Shown here piece after piece: positions 24,264-36,602 of a stretch of 64,000 nucleotides of DNA. The position numbers and the translations under genes are program-made. The DNA comes from Linepithema humile (lineage: Eukaryota; Arthropoda; Insecta; Hymenoptera; Formicidae). Location of the stretch: NCBI RefSeq assembly GCF_040581485.1, contig NC_090129.1:606501-670500 (forward strand), written 5' to 3'. The stretch's first letter is position 1. Every line of letters begins with the position of its first letter. The notes under the pieces are model-generated. The model had not been told where the DNA came from. It saw only the letters and a list, made by a program, of their open reading frames with translations, and did not search any database.

Positions 24264-27044
24264 TTACGTGGAAACGAGGGAAAGCAGTGCTTTCTTGTAG
24301 TCTCCCGAAGTATCTCCCTACGGTACATATATTCATTAGTAATTGCAATTGATAAAAGATAAAATACACAGAATTTTTCAAAACAATACGTACGGCTATC
24401 CAGTTCTCCAGTGACTTGCCGAAGCGTTCCTCGAATGCTTTTTTAATGTCTCCCAAATCGATTTCGCTTCGGGACACAATGATACGGATTAATGTCCGAT
24501 CCTTCGTGCCTATGCCGTGCATACTGGCGTACAGTCGTTCAGCGAAAAATCCAACCTTCGACTTCACACATTTCACTGTTGGTCAAAAATTTAGATCATC
24601 ATTCATAACTTCACATACATCGATGACATGTTGGTGAAAAAATATACAGAAACATGGGCATGGGTACTGTTCTCATGCTGCAAAGATACTACGCTCATAT
24701 TCAATTTGAATTTTATGCTATTGCACTTGTGTGAAGAATATACACATGTAGTAACATGAATGTTTGCACGTTATATGTTAATGATTGCCATGCAGCAGAG
24801 CAATACACAGGGTCTGATAAACGTCCACACCATTTCCATGCATTTTATGGATCAACTCAAACATCACGTCCTTTCAGTAATTGCTACTTGAAGATAAAAG
24901 TCTTGTTTTCTACTACAAAAATCGAAGATATCATATGTGTTATAATTCTTGGATGTATCATGTGTACCATTATTTTTGGATTAGAAAGAAGCCAAAAATG
25001 ATGTTGTTGCACATGGAAGAACAGTGTGATATAAAAAATTGGGGGCAGGAGAAAATGTGCCTACACTTTACACTACTGAGAATTGTTGGACAGAATACGT
25101 GTGTGTTTGAAAGTCTAACTTTAAGAATTATTCAGTAATCAATAACAATTCCTATTAATAATCCTACAAATGGAGAAACAAAAGCTATGTAGAATTCTTC
25201 TGCAGTAACTTGCCTCTGCCCTGCGGAAATACTTTTCGATCGTTTTTACAAAAGTTTTGCAGAGAGCATAAAAATGTGTGGCCAGTATACATTTCATGGA
25301 AAGTTTGACTCGTGATATTGTACTACATTAGCGGGATTATTGATATTCCATCGTATTCAAGGGGCTTATCATTTCCTCGCATTGAGTTCAACCGCTTGCT
25401 CGTGTTTCACACTGAAACGTATAATTATTCTTGCCTAAGCACAGTTTTTTTCTTATGAGTCATTATTGGTCGTATCAATTCTGAGACACGTATTTACGTT
25501 TCTCTCATAAAAAACATGAAACATGAAACAAGGACTAATGACGTTATAAAATTAGTAACAGTAAATGATTCATGAATGTAGATGTTAATACGACATATTC
25601 GTAGTATAATTTACACAGATACGTTAGAATTAATGTATATTTTGTCTAGAAGCTTTACCTATTCCAAGTAGGCCTTTCTCGACGCTACCGGAGAACTCCT
25701 TCTTTATGGCGACCTCAATGTCATGCCCCGATATTTTCTCATACTCAATAAATGTCTGTCGCAGTTGTTGATAGCTGCGAGTTACCAAAATCGCATTGAA
25801 TTGTGATTCATCTGTACCCCATTGTTTTTCACCTGCATGTGAAAAAGTTCAAGATTAGAAGTCGAGCGCTGTATTATAAATGACATTGAAAGCAATAAAA
25901 CGCTTAAATATAAATTGACAAAAGAAAAATTTTCAGAAAAACTTGACAGATTGACTGTTACATACCAGCCTCGTACAATGCTTGGGCATCAGCGGCTGCT
26001 TGATTATGATCGACTCCCTGATTTTCATCTCTATTTGCTTGTACAAGAGAAACCAGTAATCTCTTGAAATGGCCCGAAGCATCACCCTTCAAATCGCTCT
26101 CAAGTGTTTTTCCATATACTGTTCAGAATAACATGTATTGCTCAATCAAGAAATGAAATAGATAAATGGATAACAAATTGAAAGAAGAATCTTACAGTTC
26201 TCATAAAACGCAGCAATCGTGCGGATGCCGTAATTGCTGAGAGTACACAGAATCTCGACAATCGCTTCCTCATCAGTGCCCAAACCGCTTACAGCATCAT
26301 GTAGCTCCTTGGCATAATAATGCGGTAGTGGGGTCATAAGAGCAACTATGACATCTTCCAGTTTGCCAGTTAGTTCACTCTTCAAGTCACTGATCAGATC
26401 CTTTCCATACAGAGTTTTAAACGCCTCTGCGATCTCCAGTCTCTGAACAATGCCTCTCTTTGTCAGTACATCAATGATGGCTTTTTCATCGGTGCCAAAA
26501 CCTTTCATTGCTTTACGCAAAATAGCAGCATCTGCATTGGCATCAAATGGCTCCGCAGGATACACAGTTGGAGTGCACTGAAATGATAAATTGTTGTAAC
26601 AACAAAATTTTGTGAAATTTTCTTCAAAATAAAATACAAATCCGCGGCTTATTGTTAAAATTATAATGATAATTCGAGTGTCATTCAGAATTAAGATAAG
26701 AAAATTATGTATTATAAAATTTTTGATAAAAAATTGATATTTAATTTTTCGAAAACCGTAAATTATTTATATAATCAAATTTAAATCTATTATTGACAGA
26801 GAAAAAAATCTAAAAAAAATTTAGCACTGATTCGTGATTAGTCATACTTTGACGGAACGTGAATCGACTTACAAACTAGGCTAACGTTAAAAATAAGGAT
26901 GATCGATAGCCTCCCCCCCGCGCTTCGAAACTAGACCAATGCTAGTAATTAACGTGCTGGGCGATGATGATCTTATCACTCGGCAATTTCTTGGTAATTA
27001 ACAAAATTATGTACCTTGAAGGGATAATATTGTTGCTGCGACAT
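24264..27044 (-). CDS. AnxB9: Annexin B9-type annexin
   Basis: Calcium-dependent phospholipid-binding protein. In flies AnxB9 works with spectrin in endosomal sorting. Six exons: 27015-27044, 26196-26577, 25966-26118, 25659-25832, 24394-24575 and 24264-24317, giving 324 aa, the same length as fly AnxB9. Exon 1 encodes [10 protein letters not shown] and exon 2 continues [12 protein letters not shown], as in the fly protein. Four annexin repeats are visible through their type II calcium loops: GFGTDE, GLGTDE, QWGTDE (a degenerate Gly-to-Gln start) and GIGTKD. The last exon encodes [17 protein letters not shown]. Fly AnxB9 has alternative last exons, so another 3' exon is possible, but I did not find one. 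The large intron 24576-25658 holds no recognisable exon. Confidence 0.96.
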
Positions 27045-28062
27045 TTTTCCTTTTTTCTTCGCTGTAACGCTCGACAGAAAACACTCCGCGAGGTTCTCTG
27101 AAAAAGAATTTCGCAATGAGCTCGAAAAACAAGCAAATGCATCAGACTGCCTATCACCGACTCGATAATTATTAGTTTTATAGTTCGCGTGAGCGACATA
27201 ATCGCTACGATAAAGTAACAATCAAAAGCCGGGTATAATTTTACACAGTTCAATATCGAGCTTTATAGCCACGCGAAAGTGTTTCTTATATCGATCGTCA
27301 TGTTTACGCTGTCATAAACGAACGCGTAAGAATCATTTTTTGCATGTCACTGGTCCGAGAATTTAAGCTTTTATCGAGATTCTATTCCATCACTATTCTC
27401 TTCAATAAATGATAATACGTTACCGGAGTGCGCGATGACGTGAGATAAGGATGAATTCACAAACACTCGTTATTTATCTCAGTTCTACCGATTTGTACTG
27501 TCAATCGGAAAACTGGAACGTCAACTGATTGAGAAAACGACGGATGAAGAACGCAACCGATCCGACTCGTACGAACGCCGGCTACTGAATCGTCGCTACC
27601 GGGCACACCCACTTTCACGCATCACGTCATCGTCTGCGGGTTTCTCAAGGTGACGCGTTGCAAGAGTGATTATGAAATTCCGGGGAGCTTCGCATGAGAG
27701 ATCACGCTGGATCACGCGTATTCAGCGTATCACCGACCTTACATCGCTAAAAAAAACATGATTTTTCTCCCTCTCTCCGATTTTCCCGCCACTCTACGAT
27801 ACTCCCGAAAAATACAACCGAATTTCAAGCCGACGTAAAAGTGTAGCATTGACTGAATCAGAAATTTAAAAATGGCAAAAAATAACATAAAAACGAGTAA
27901 TCGATAGGCATATATGTAAAGGATGATCGATTGTGATAAATATAACCTCAATTTGGTATAATTCTGGCACATATTTATTTCTCTCTTCTATCGATATCTC
28001 TATTAGAACACCGGATTAATAAATGTTCTTTATTTCATGTAATTGCAGTCTCACAACGTACG
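27045..28062. promoter_or_regulatory. Head-to-head promoter interval annexin / kaptin
   Basis: About 1 kb between divergent ATGs. The middle (about 27420-27740) is GC-balanced with CpGs, suggesting a promoter core. A likely splice acceptor (AATTGCAG) at 28041-28048 just before the kaptin ATG implies a 5' UTR intron for kaptin. Confidence 0.4.
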
Positions 28063-29855
28063 ATGAGTAATCTCATAGATGCGCACTGGTTCCCCTTGGC
28101 ATCGCAGGGGAACATTTACTCAATGACCAAATTGTGCTCCTCTAATAGTCCTAACAAATTGTTAGTGGCGTCTTTGAAAAGAAAGATATATTCCTGTGAG
28201 TATCATCAAATGCCAGAATTTCTGAGACCTATGGTGAAGGAACTGCTGTTTACTTATATACCCAGTATGTGAATTATATTTGGATATATTTTTTTTATAA
28301 AATATCTTTTTAACAATATTTTGTACAAATTTATTTTTTACATATTCTAGGTGGTGCAGAAATTATTTCCATTGATGCCTATGACAAATCAGACACTGGA
28401 GACAGTTTTGTAATAGGAATAACAATTATGAAGGCAAGTACAGACACAATGGAAAGATTTCTGAACATATACACGGAGGGTGCGGTAGATGGTGAAGGAG
28501 ACGAAGGAAGCTCTATTGAGGCCATAGCTCAAAATTGTCTTATGGTGGAGCTATCGTATACTCCATATCACTTGTATCATACTATCTTATTACAAGAAAA
28601 TTCTACACATGAGGTAATATAAAGAGACATATCTTTGTTAGCACATTACAATAATTCTATTATCATAAATCAACTATGTATCTCTTTATAACAAAAAAAT
28701 TCTTTTGCAGATAGTTTGGCTAATATCTGGAAGCGATTATAGAATTCATATGATAAGAGAAGATAAACTGAGTCATGTTTACAGTGAATCCTCTGTTGAG
28801 AAATATTTTCCAGAGCTACATGACATTCAAGCAATTGCATTGTGGATCAATATTTATTATTACGATAATTATAAGCGGTTGGTAGAACAAAAATTGATTT
28901 GTTTTTACACCTCAATACAGTATGTCTTATAAATGTGCAAAATACTGATTTAGGAGAGTCACTGCTATTGGGTGTGAATGCGGTTTAGTCAAAGTTGCAT
29001 TAGTAGACGTGATGGATCTACAAGTTTCTCGAAGTTGGCTTTTGAGATACGATAAGCCTGTGCCCAGTGTAATAGTATTCCCACATCAAAATATCATTAA
29101 CAGACCAGTGTTTATAGATTCCAGTTGTAAGTATTCTAAACACAAATTTATATAATTTATATAATATATTTATATAATTTATATAATATTTATACGCTTT
29201 CTTTGCATATATATATTTTATATGTGTTAAAAATTGTCAAAAATTTCAGCTGAAAAATCTATCACTCAGGATAAAGTTCCAAAATTAAATGTTGTTATTT
29301 CAAATACAAGTAACGCTGTTGTGTTTGAGTGAGTAATCTATATATTGTGAAGTATTTAATGATTTTGCGTTAGTTAAGATACAAGTGTTCAAATTTTATC
29401 AGAAATATCTTGGAACACGGGATGAAACAGGATGTAATATTAAGTGGCAGCGAATCGTCAGATTGTATTCTGTGCTGTTGCATAGCGGATATAAACATGG
29501 ATGGCCAGAATGAGATATTACTCGGCACTTACGGTCAAGAAGTTTTGATCTTTGCGTTGACAAATAACTCATGGGAACTGGCCACTAGAAAACTGTTCGA
29601 CGCTCCTGTGCATTCTATAAGTTACATGGATATAACAAATGATGGAATAAAAGAACTGATTGTGCTCACGCAACGAGGTGTACACATACTACAGGTTTAT
29701 ATCTACAAATATATATTTACTTTCAAAAGTATTTTTCGATAAGACATGTCATACATTTTTAATTTTTTATGCAGCACAATATAACGGATGTACGAACAAA
29801 ATGGAAGGAACGCTATAAAAAATTATTTGACACAATAACTCAAGAAAAATCGTAG
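28063..29855 (+). CDS. Kptn: Kaptin (KICSTOR complex subunit)
   Basis: Kaptin is part of KICSTOR with ITFG2, SZT2 and C12orf66; the complex anchors GATOR1 on lysosomes and restrains mTORC1 when nutrients are low. Seven exons: 28063-28264, 28351-28613, 28711-28877, 28954-29126, 29250-29328, 29403-29694 and 29775-29855, giving 418 aa in frame, close to human (436). Shared segments include VKELLFTYIPSGAEIISID, IAQNCLMVELSYTP, IVWLISGSDYRIH, RRVTAIGCECGLVKVA, ADINMDGQNEILLGTYGQE and LTQRGVHILQHNI, in the same order as in human kaptin. The DxDxDG-like ADINMDGQNE resembles an FG-GAP calcium loop. The protein is a predicted beta-propeller. Other KICSTOR subunits are not in this window. Confidence 0.92.
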
Positions 29856-30930
29856 CATTTGCAACAGAAGGTAATTTTTCTTCATATATTTTATATTTCT
29901 ATTGTATATACCATACACACCATTTGTAATTTATGATAAAACATGGCATAAGATAACATAAAAAATATCTATTAAATTATTTCAAATTATAAGAGACATA
30001 ATAGATAAGGCATATTTATGTAGTATTAGGTCTGTTTTATTTTGTTAAATTTTATATGTTTTCTGCATTTTATAACAGACACCATATTGCTGTGTTCTTT
30101 TTAAATATGAGATATAATTAAATGATTATAATTTCATACTATTTTTTGCGTTTAAAGCGATTTAAAGTAGATTAAATATTTCTTGGTTTTGAAAGGAGAA
30201 AAAGAAGGTACAAAGAGAGTAGATATCTAAATGCACTTTTATATTGAAGGTCTATTCAAATAGATTAGGCCCTACGCACAATAGAGAAAATATTAGGAAT
30301 AAGAATAAATATTAAATATTAGAAGCAGAAAATTGATATTATTTCATTTCAAAACAAGAAAATAAAATGGATTAAAGAAATAATTAATCCGTTCTGTTCC
30401 CTTGTTTGAAGTAAAATAATTCAAAATTGTTCTTCCTAATATTTATTCTTGTTCCTAATATTTTCTCTATTGTGCGTAGACCTTAGCGTAAAGTATATTT
30501 ATAGAGAAGTCGACAAATCATGTATGCAAGCATTAGTTGCGTTCAGAAAATATAACAGTAAAATAATCGCTTGTGATTGGTGCATACTTGGATCGAGAAG
30601 TACATCTAGGGTCTAGTTTTATACGATATGCAAATCCGTCTATAGATCTATAGGACTATTGAGTGGGGAACAGCCTGTGACGTTTGTGACAGTTCGTCAC
30701 ACGCACGTGTCCGTGGTTAGTCACGTCCGGCGCTATAGTCAGGTTGATCTTTATCGCCGCTGGTGGTGGCGGCCGCGCGCGCGACTGTCATGATTGTCTG
30801 TGGTAATTGCGCACGGAGAAGCATCATTGATGATCGATATACTGTCGTACACTCGCTGCTGCTACTACTCGGCACAGATTAAAGTCTGGGTGAAGTCCAG
30901 GTGACTCCGAACCAACGCATGTAGATCACA
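29856..30930. other. Intergenic kaptin / TTC7 with a MITE and a CpG-rich promoter
   Basis: AT-rich DNA to about 30500, including the palindromic element at 30268-30482. The last 250 bases (about 30680-30930) are GC-rich with many CpGs and probably form the TTC7 promoter and 5' UTR. Confidence 0.5.
30265..30485. mobile_element. Palindromic MITE with TTA target duplication
   Basis: Inverted repeat element 30268-30482 (215 bases). The outer arms 30273-30314 and 30438-30479 match at 41 of 42 positions (TACGCACAATAGAGAAAATA... ), and homology continues inward to near the centre, so almost the whole element folds on itself. TTA flanks both ends (30265-30267, 30483-30485), and the ends begin GGCC/GGTC. 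A 3-bp TTA duplication fits PIF/Harbinger-type MITEs. No ORF. Confidence 0.72.
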
Positions 30931-33900
30931 ATGACGAGCAAGAAAAGTCATACCCTCCGCATCGAGTCCGAAATCGATCGAAATCGCGAGGAGGGCAACT
31001 GGAAGAAGGTTATAGAACTGGCTGAACACCTAAAAGTGCAGTACCCCAGCAACGGTAAATGTTCTTCCTTCTTCCTCCTTCCTCTCATCATCCGCTGCCC
31101 CTTTGCCTTTTTCGCCCACGATTCCTCGAGGACCTCCCACACGTCCTGATGCAAAGGTTATCCTCGCTTCAACGACACTTCATCGTTTCGTAACGCATCT
31201 ACTTTCTGAGGAAAAAAATGTCACGTCATATAAAGATCAAGGATAATTGTGAAATGTAAACAAGATGTCATGCTCGTTTCACTTAATTATATGACAAGTT
31301 GCACATCTTAACATTTCTAGAATACACATCGTCATGTATATTATTTTTCAAGATTTTTATAATTATTTCTTTACGTTTCAAAGAGATATAGATTAATTTT
31401 ATATAATAAATATCTCTTTTTTTGTATATCATAATAAAATTAATAAGTCATGTGTTATTTTTTTTAAATATTACTAAATGTCTTAAAAATTCCATTTTAT
31501 TAAATGTTTATAATATAAATAAGAAAGAAATTTTTTACAATTTTATTTTTGCATGGCAGAATGTCTGGCGAATTTCTTGTGCGGAGAAGGAAGATTGGAG
31601 AGTTTTTTAGAGCAGACTCCAGCGATTGACGCCAATATCAGCAAGGCACGCAACGGATTGGTGGAGACACGAAAATACTTGTTATTAGCTGCCAATGAAA
31701 AAGATAAACAGGTATTATAGTGTTATGTAAAATCAGAAATATCTTGAAAGAATATATATTAAATGTATTAAAATCAAATACTTCCAATATATATGATAAA
31801 TTATAATATTATCTTTCTGATAATATACAATATTCAAGGCTTTGGTTGTATTGGATGCTCATCTGCTACTTGGAAAACTTCATTATGCGATGGGGATGTA
31901 TGAGGATGCGCTTCATCATTATCAGGAAGCTGAACTAGACACACTCACAGAAAAGCAATTACCGTGTCGAAGTTTACGTATTATAGCAGAATCGTATGCG
32001 ATCAAAGGTTTGCAACTAATAACTGTTACAACTCTCTATTTTCTGACGGTAGTAGTATGTTTTAGTGCAACATTCGAAAAGATACACCTAACAGCTTGCT
32101 TTATACTTTTCTGTGTTTTCTCTCTAAACAGTAGCTCCATTGTTTCATAGTTATGTTATTAGATATGTATATATATTGTTTTTTCTGTGCAAGATCTGCA
32201 ATAAGCATAGACGTTCTGTAATAGATAGCGTAATTTAAAGCTATTGACAGTTCTACCGCATATATTATCTTCCCATTATTTAGCATTTTATGCACTAATT
32301 ACACTTGATGACAAGTTTAATGAGACACGTTTATTTAATTCATAAATTTTTTATCTAATATATTTATTTGTTACTATGGCCTGTGTATGATTTAGAGAAA
32401 GAAAGATCGTTTACTTTAGACACAGACAAACATTTATCCTGCCGAAGACTGCGCATTATAGCAGAATCATATGCGATTAAAGGTTTGTATGCTTACTTGC
32501 TTCGTTTTGCTCATATTACTCAGTGATTTCTTCACCGCACATTCAATATGTATCGCTCACTGTATTATAACACGTTTTATTACAACGTAGAATAGCTTGC
32601 TTGTACACGCTCTTATCACACTAAACTTATTTAGGCGCACAAATCTATCGGCATGTTATATCATTTATATATGTTGTAATATTTAGAATTTTCAAGGAGT
32701 AATTTTTTTTAAAGTTTTAAACAAAGTCCTATGTTTTTGCTTCTTGAAAAATTTTATTTTATCTACTTGCTGCTATCAAATGCGATTAGATTCATAGTTG
32801 TCGTGTGCGTGGGACAAGCACAATGCGCTATTTCGTCGCGCATTTCTCACCACAACAGAGTAGAAGTTTCAATTTTATTTCACATTAATTATAATTGTAT
32901 TGATCATGTTTATATATGTATATATCAAGATCACCTGATTGATACTAGTATCGTAAACTGTTTACTCGCGTTAGGTCTCTGTCTGGAGAAGCTGCCACCA
33001 AACTCCAAGTCGAAATACAAGATTGCGGAATGGCACGAACAGATAATCAAATGCTACGAGATCTCCGGCGACTTGACGCTGGTGTATCTGCAAGAGCAAG
33101 AGAAAATCGCTATGCAGCAACAAAATGGTATCTCCACCATAAACACAAATAGTACAAGTAAGTATAAGTAATTATAACGATAAAAAACCGTGAGCAACTT
33201 TTATTGTTTAACGTTTTATCGTTTATAGGTACAAGCACCACGCAATCTCCCGTTTCCGCGAAGCATATCGGTCCTATTTTAGAAACTGCTTTGCAAAGAG
33301 CGCCGATATTGTATATTCAAACCGGCAATATACAAGCCGCCGTTAGTCGTTATAGGTATGTACAAGTTGTGTATAAAAAATTATCTTATACTTTATTAAT
33401 TTAAAAGCCAAGAACTTTATATATTAAATTTGTCACGATTTTTATCTATACGATTCTTCCTATTCTAACTTAATTTCTTTTGATTGTTACAGAGAAATTT
33501 TATCCGCTGTTGAATCAACGACTACTCAGAGTCTACGGGTGACGTTGACCAGGCAATTGGCGGAAGCGTTGCTGCGCGGTATAAGCGGTGCTGATTACAA
33601 ACCACCGGAAGGCCAAACCGACACAACGGGTACGGTAATCGCGCGAACGCGAGTTATCTTCTTCCTGAAACAAAGAAAATGATAATTTGATATCGATATG
33701 TTTGCAGCCATTGCGAGCAATAGACGGGCGAATCATACGGGTGCTAGTTCATCCGATTCACCGTGGAAACCGAAAAAATATGCTGGACCCAATATGTTCG
33801 TCCCGAAGAACGAATACGAGGAAACGATTCTTCTTCTGTTGATTAGCGAAGCGATGGCGGTGAGAGACGCCGTTCTCAGCCAGTCGCCCGAATTCAAGGA

Positions 33901-36392
33901 AGCGAGGATACATGCATTTGAAAATGCTACCGCCGTTTACGACCTGCTGACGGTTGTCGTCGTTCGATGGAGTCAAGTAGAACTTCTGCATGAGGTAAGG
34001 ACAATTAAAAAAATTTTTTTCATATCAAAATTTATTATTCGGATACTCGAATTTTTCACATTGTTTGAACAGTCTTTTGAAAGAGCGATGAAATTCTCGC
34101 ACGAGGAGGCGCATGTATGGACGCAATACGCACTGTGTCTGATAAGCATGGGAAGATATATGCACGCGTATCGAGTCCTCAAGGTAGTTGCCAGGCTGTC
34201 ACCCCAGAAAGTAATGCCCTGTTTATTGGCCGCGAGGCTGTGCTATGAACAGTTGAATTTGGTATATATAAGCAAATTTTCTGACTTTATTTTAAATAAT
34301 AAAAAAACATTTCCATATAAATGATTTTGCATTACAGATCAACGAAGGTGTTGAATGGAGCCAAAAGGCTCTTCAACGAGAGACAGCCAGTCCGCAAGGA
34401 ATGCAATCCAGGTGTCACCTGTATATCGGGATCGGCCACAGTATGCTGTCGACGAATACTATTGTGAAACAGGACAAAGTGCACCACACAAACACCGCAT
34501 TGGACTGCTTTCAGAAGTATATATCTCCGGCAAAGCGCGAAGGATTAGGAAAAGACATTCTCTCAAATTGCCTTCCTCGGTGATTAATGGAAGATCTTTT
34601 TTTTTTTTTGTCGAATAGGGCCCAACAGTGTGATCCGAACGACCATCTGGCGGAGTATTATCTGGCCCACGAATATGCGATAAACAGGCAAATAGCTGAC
34701 GCCATTGTGCACGTAAAGATCGCGTTGAATTTACGCGCAGAACACATTCCATCGTTGCATTTATTCGCGTTACTCTTGTCGGCTCACAAGCAATATGCGG
34801 AGGCGTTGCACGTGATCAACAGCGTGCTGGAGGAATACCCGGACAATCTAAACTTCCTTTACGTGAAGGCGCATCTCGAATTGCAAAGTATCGGCGGTGT
34901 CGAGGCGCTGTACACCATCAGCCACATGTTGCACCTGTGGAAAAATCTGTACGAGGATCAGACGAATGTTAATTGTAACGAACAACAGAGCGAGAAGCGC
35001 AGCGAGACTAGAAGCGTCTTTCAGCTTTACACGTCGGAAATGTCCGACAAAGATTCGAGTGAGTATTACGCATCGCTGTCAGAAGCATTAATGCGGATGA
35101 AATAAGTAATTTTGCATATATAAAAACAATATATATTTTTTTATAAAATTATTTTATGAAAAGACTTATGCACGTTGTGTTTTCGTCCAATAATCCGGTT
35201 ATTAATTTCTAGACATCTAATTGTACGTCTTTAATCTCGTTTCTTGAACGGTGATGATTTTTTTATAGGTTCTTTGCATGCACAATCGCTAGCCGCATCA
35301 AGAGTTGAGCAGGCTCTTTCCGAAGTTGCCTCGTCAATCAGCTCGTTCACACCGAAGCCGGGGCCGCAGAGAGCGTGGCTGTTGCAATTGCAAATCTGGC
35401 TCCTGCTCACGGAAGTTTTCCTCATTCTGGACCAACCAAACGGCGCGGTTCTGTCTCTCCAAGAGGCCACCAATATCTTTCCGCTGAGCCATCATATTAT
35501 GTACACGGTATAACAGATTAAATCTTCTCATCGTAGTAAATTTCCATATTCGAGAATCTATTAAGTGTTTTGCCGGAAGATCATTATGTTGCGTGATAAT
35601 TACACGTAATTATCTTGTTACAGCGTGGCCTTCTACACGAATACAAACTGGAGTATACGGAAGCGAAGCAGTGCTATCAAAACGCTGTTTCGATTAATCC
35701 TTCGCACATAAAGAGTTTACAACACTTGGTAATAATTATTACGTTGCATGTATTAATTTTCGGACACATATTTTATACGAATTTTTTACATACATATTTG
35801 CTAGATACAAAAAAGATTTGCAAATCTCGCAATTTTTGTTTACAGGGACTTGTTTATCATTATTTGGGTAGTCAGAGACTAGCTGAGAAAACCTTGAGGG
35901 ATGCTGCGAAGATCGATCCGAATTCCCATCAGACTTGGTATTTTTTATACGCTCTCTATTAATTATAGTAATTTAGATTATATCACGGGTGCAACGGTCA
36001 CTTATTATCAGTAATAATCTGATGCTGAGGATATTATTCTTGTTCCACGTAATCATTCATTTGAAAAATTATTACGATAAATCGAGATACGAATGGCTGT
36101 TCGATAAGAATTTCTTATATCTACGCGCTTAATATATACTCGCACCGATTGCATCATTTCCACTCTATATTTGATATTAGTATTTAATTATCTGTATTCG
36201 TCACAATTGGTTTTGTAATAAGACGTTATATCAGAGATGTGAAAAACGTGATATTTCAGGTACAACCTGGGAATGGTATTGGAATCGTTGGGCGAAGTGG
36301 AGGCTGCCAGCGACTGTATGGCAACGGCGCTGGAGGTCGAAACCACGAATCCCATCTTACCGATTCTATCAATACCGGTGACCTTCGAGTGA
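30931..36392 (+). CDS. Ttc7: Tetratricopeptide repeat protein 7 (TTC7)
   Basis: TTC7 is the scaffold that, with EFR3 and FAM126, brings PI4-kinase alpha to the plasma membrane to make PI4P. Main model of 14 exons: 30931-31054, 31560-31711, 31839-32007, 32975-33157, 33229-33355, 33493-33629, 33708-33994, 34073-34261, 34338-34516, 34619-35058, 35269-35507, 35624-35728, 35846-35937 and 36260-36392. This gives 851 aa in frame, near human TTC7B (843). TPR-like repeats cover most of the length. Conserved blocks include LRIIAESYAIKGLCLEKLP, NEYEETILLLLISEAMAVRDAVLS, ERAMKFSHEEAHVW, CDPNDHLAEYYLA and LAASRVEQALSEVASS, and it ends NPILPILSIPVTFE. An extra exon 3b (32398-32482) duplicates the end of exon 3 (own entry). 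Poly(A) signals are at 36587-36592 and 36597-36602. Confidence 0.95.
32396..32482 (+). other. Ttc7: Candidate alternative exon 3b of TTC7 (tandem exon duplicate)
   Basis: Reads KERSFTLDTDKHLSCRRLRI then IAESYAIK, matching the last part of exon 3 (CRSLRIIAESYAIK), and ends at the same phase-1 donor AAAG|gtttg. The acceptor is a tandem TTTAGAG. Using the first AG (exon from 32396) lets exon 3b follow exon 3 in frame; using the second AG (from 32398) lets it replace exon 3 in frame after exon 2. In the shared 14 codons, five of six codon differences are synonymous. Confidence 0.6.
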
Positions 36393-36586
36393 TTCGAATC
36401 TCCGATTTCTTAGGATAAGATTCGATGAAATGACGGTTTATCTCACTCCCTTTCCCTCTCTGCATCTCCGCGGGCATTTCCCTCGCCTTTCCGTCAATAG
36501 TACCTGGACACGTTGTACTATTGTATAAACTTATTGTTGAAAGAAAAAGAGGATACTTTAACTGTACAAATAGTTACAATGGATGT

Positions 36587-36602
36587 AATAAATTCGAATA
36601 AA
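36587..36602 (+). terminator. Two overlapping-range poly(A) signals, TTC7
   Basis: AATAAA at 36587-36592 and again at 36597-36602, about 200 bases after the TTC7 stop codon. Confidence 0.6.

Noticed and set aside
24756..25138. Plus-strand ORFs inside the large annexin intron
   Set aside because: No recognisable homology and typical AT-rich chance frames; opposite strand to the gene.
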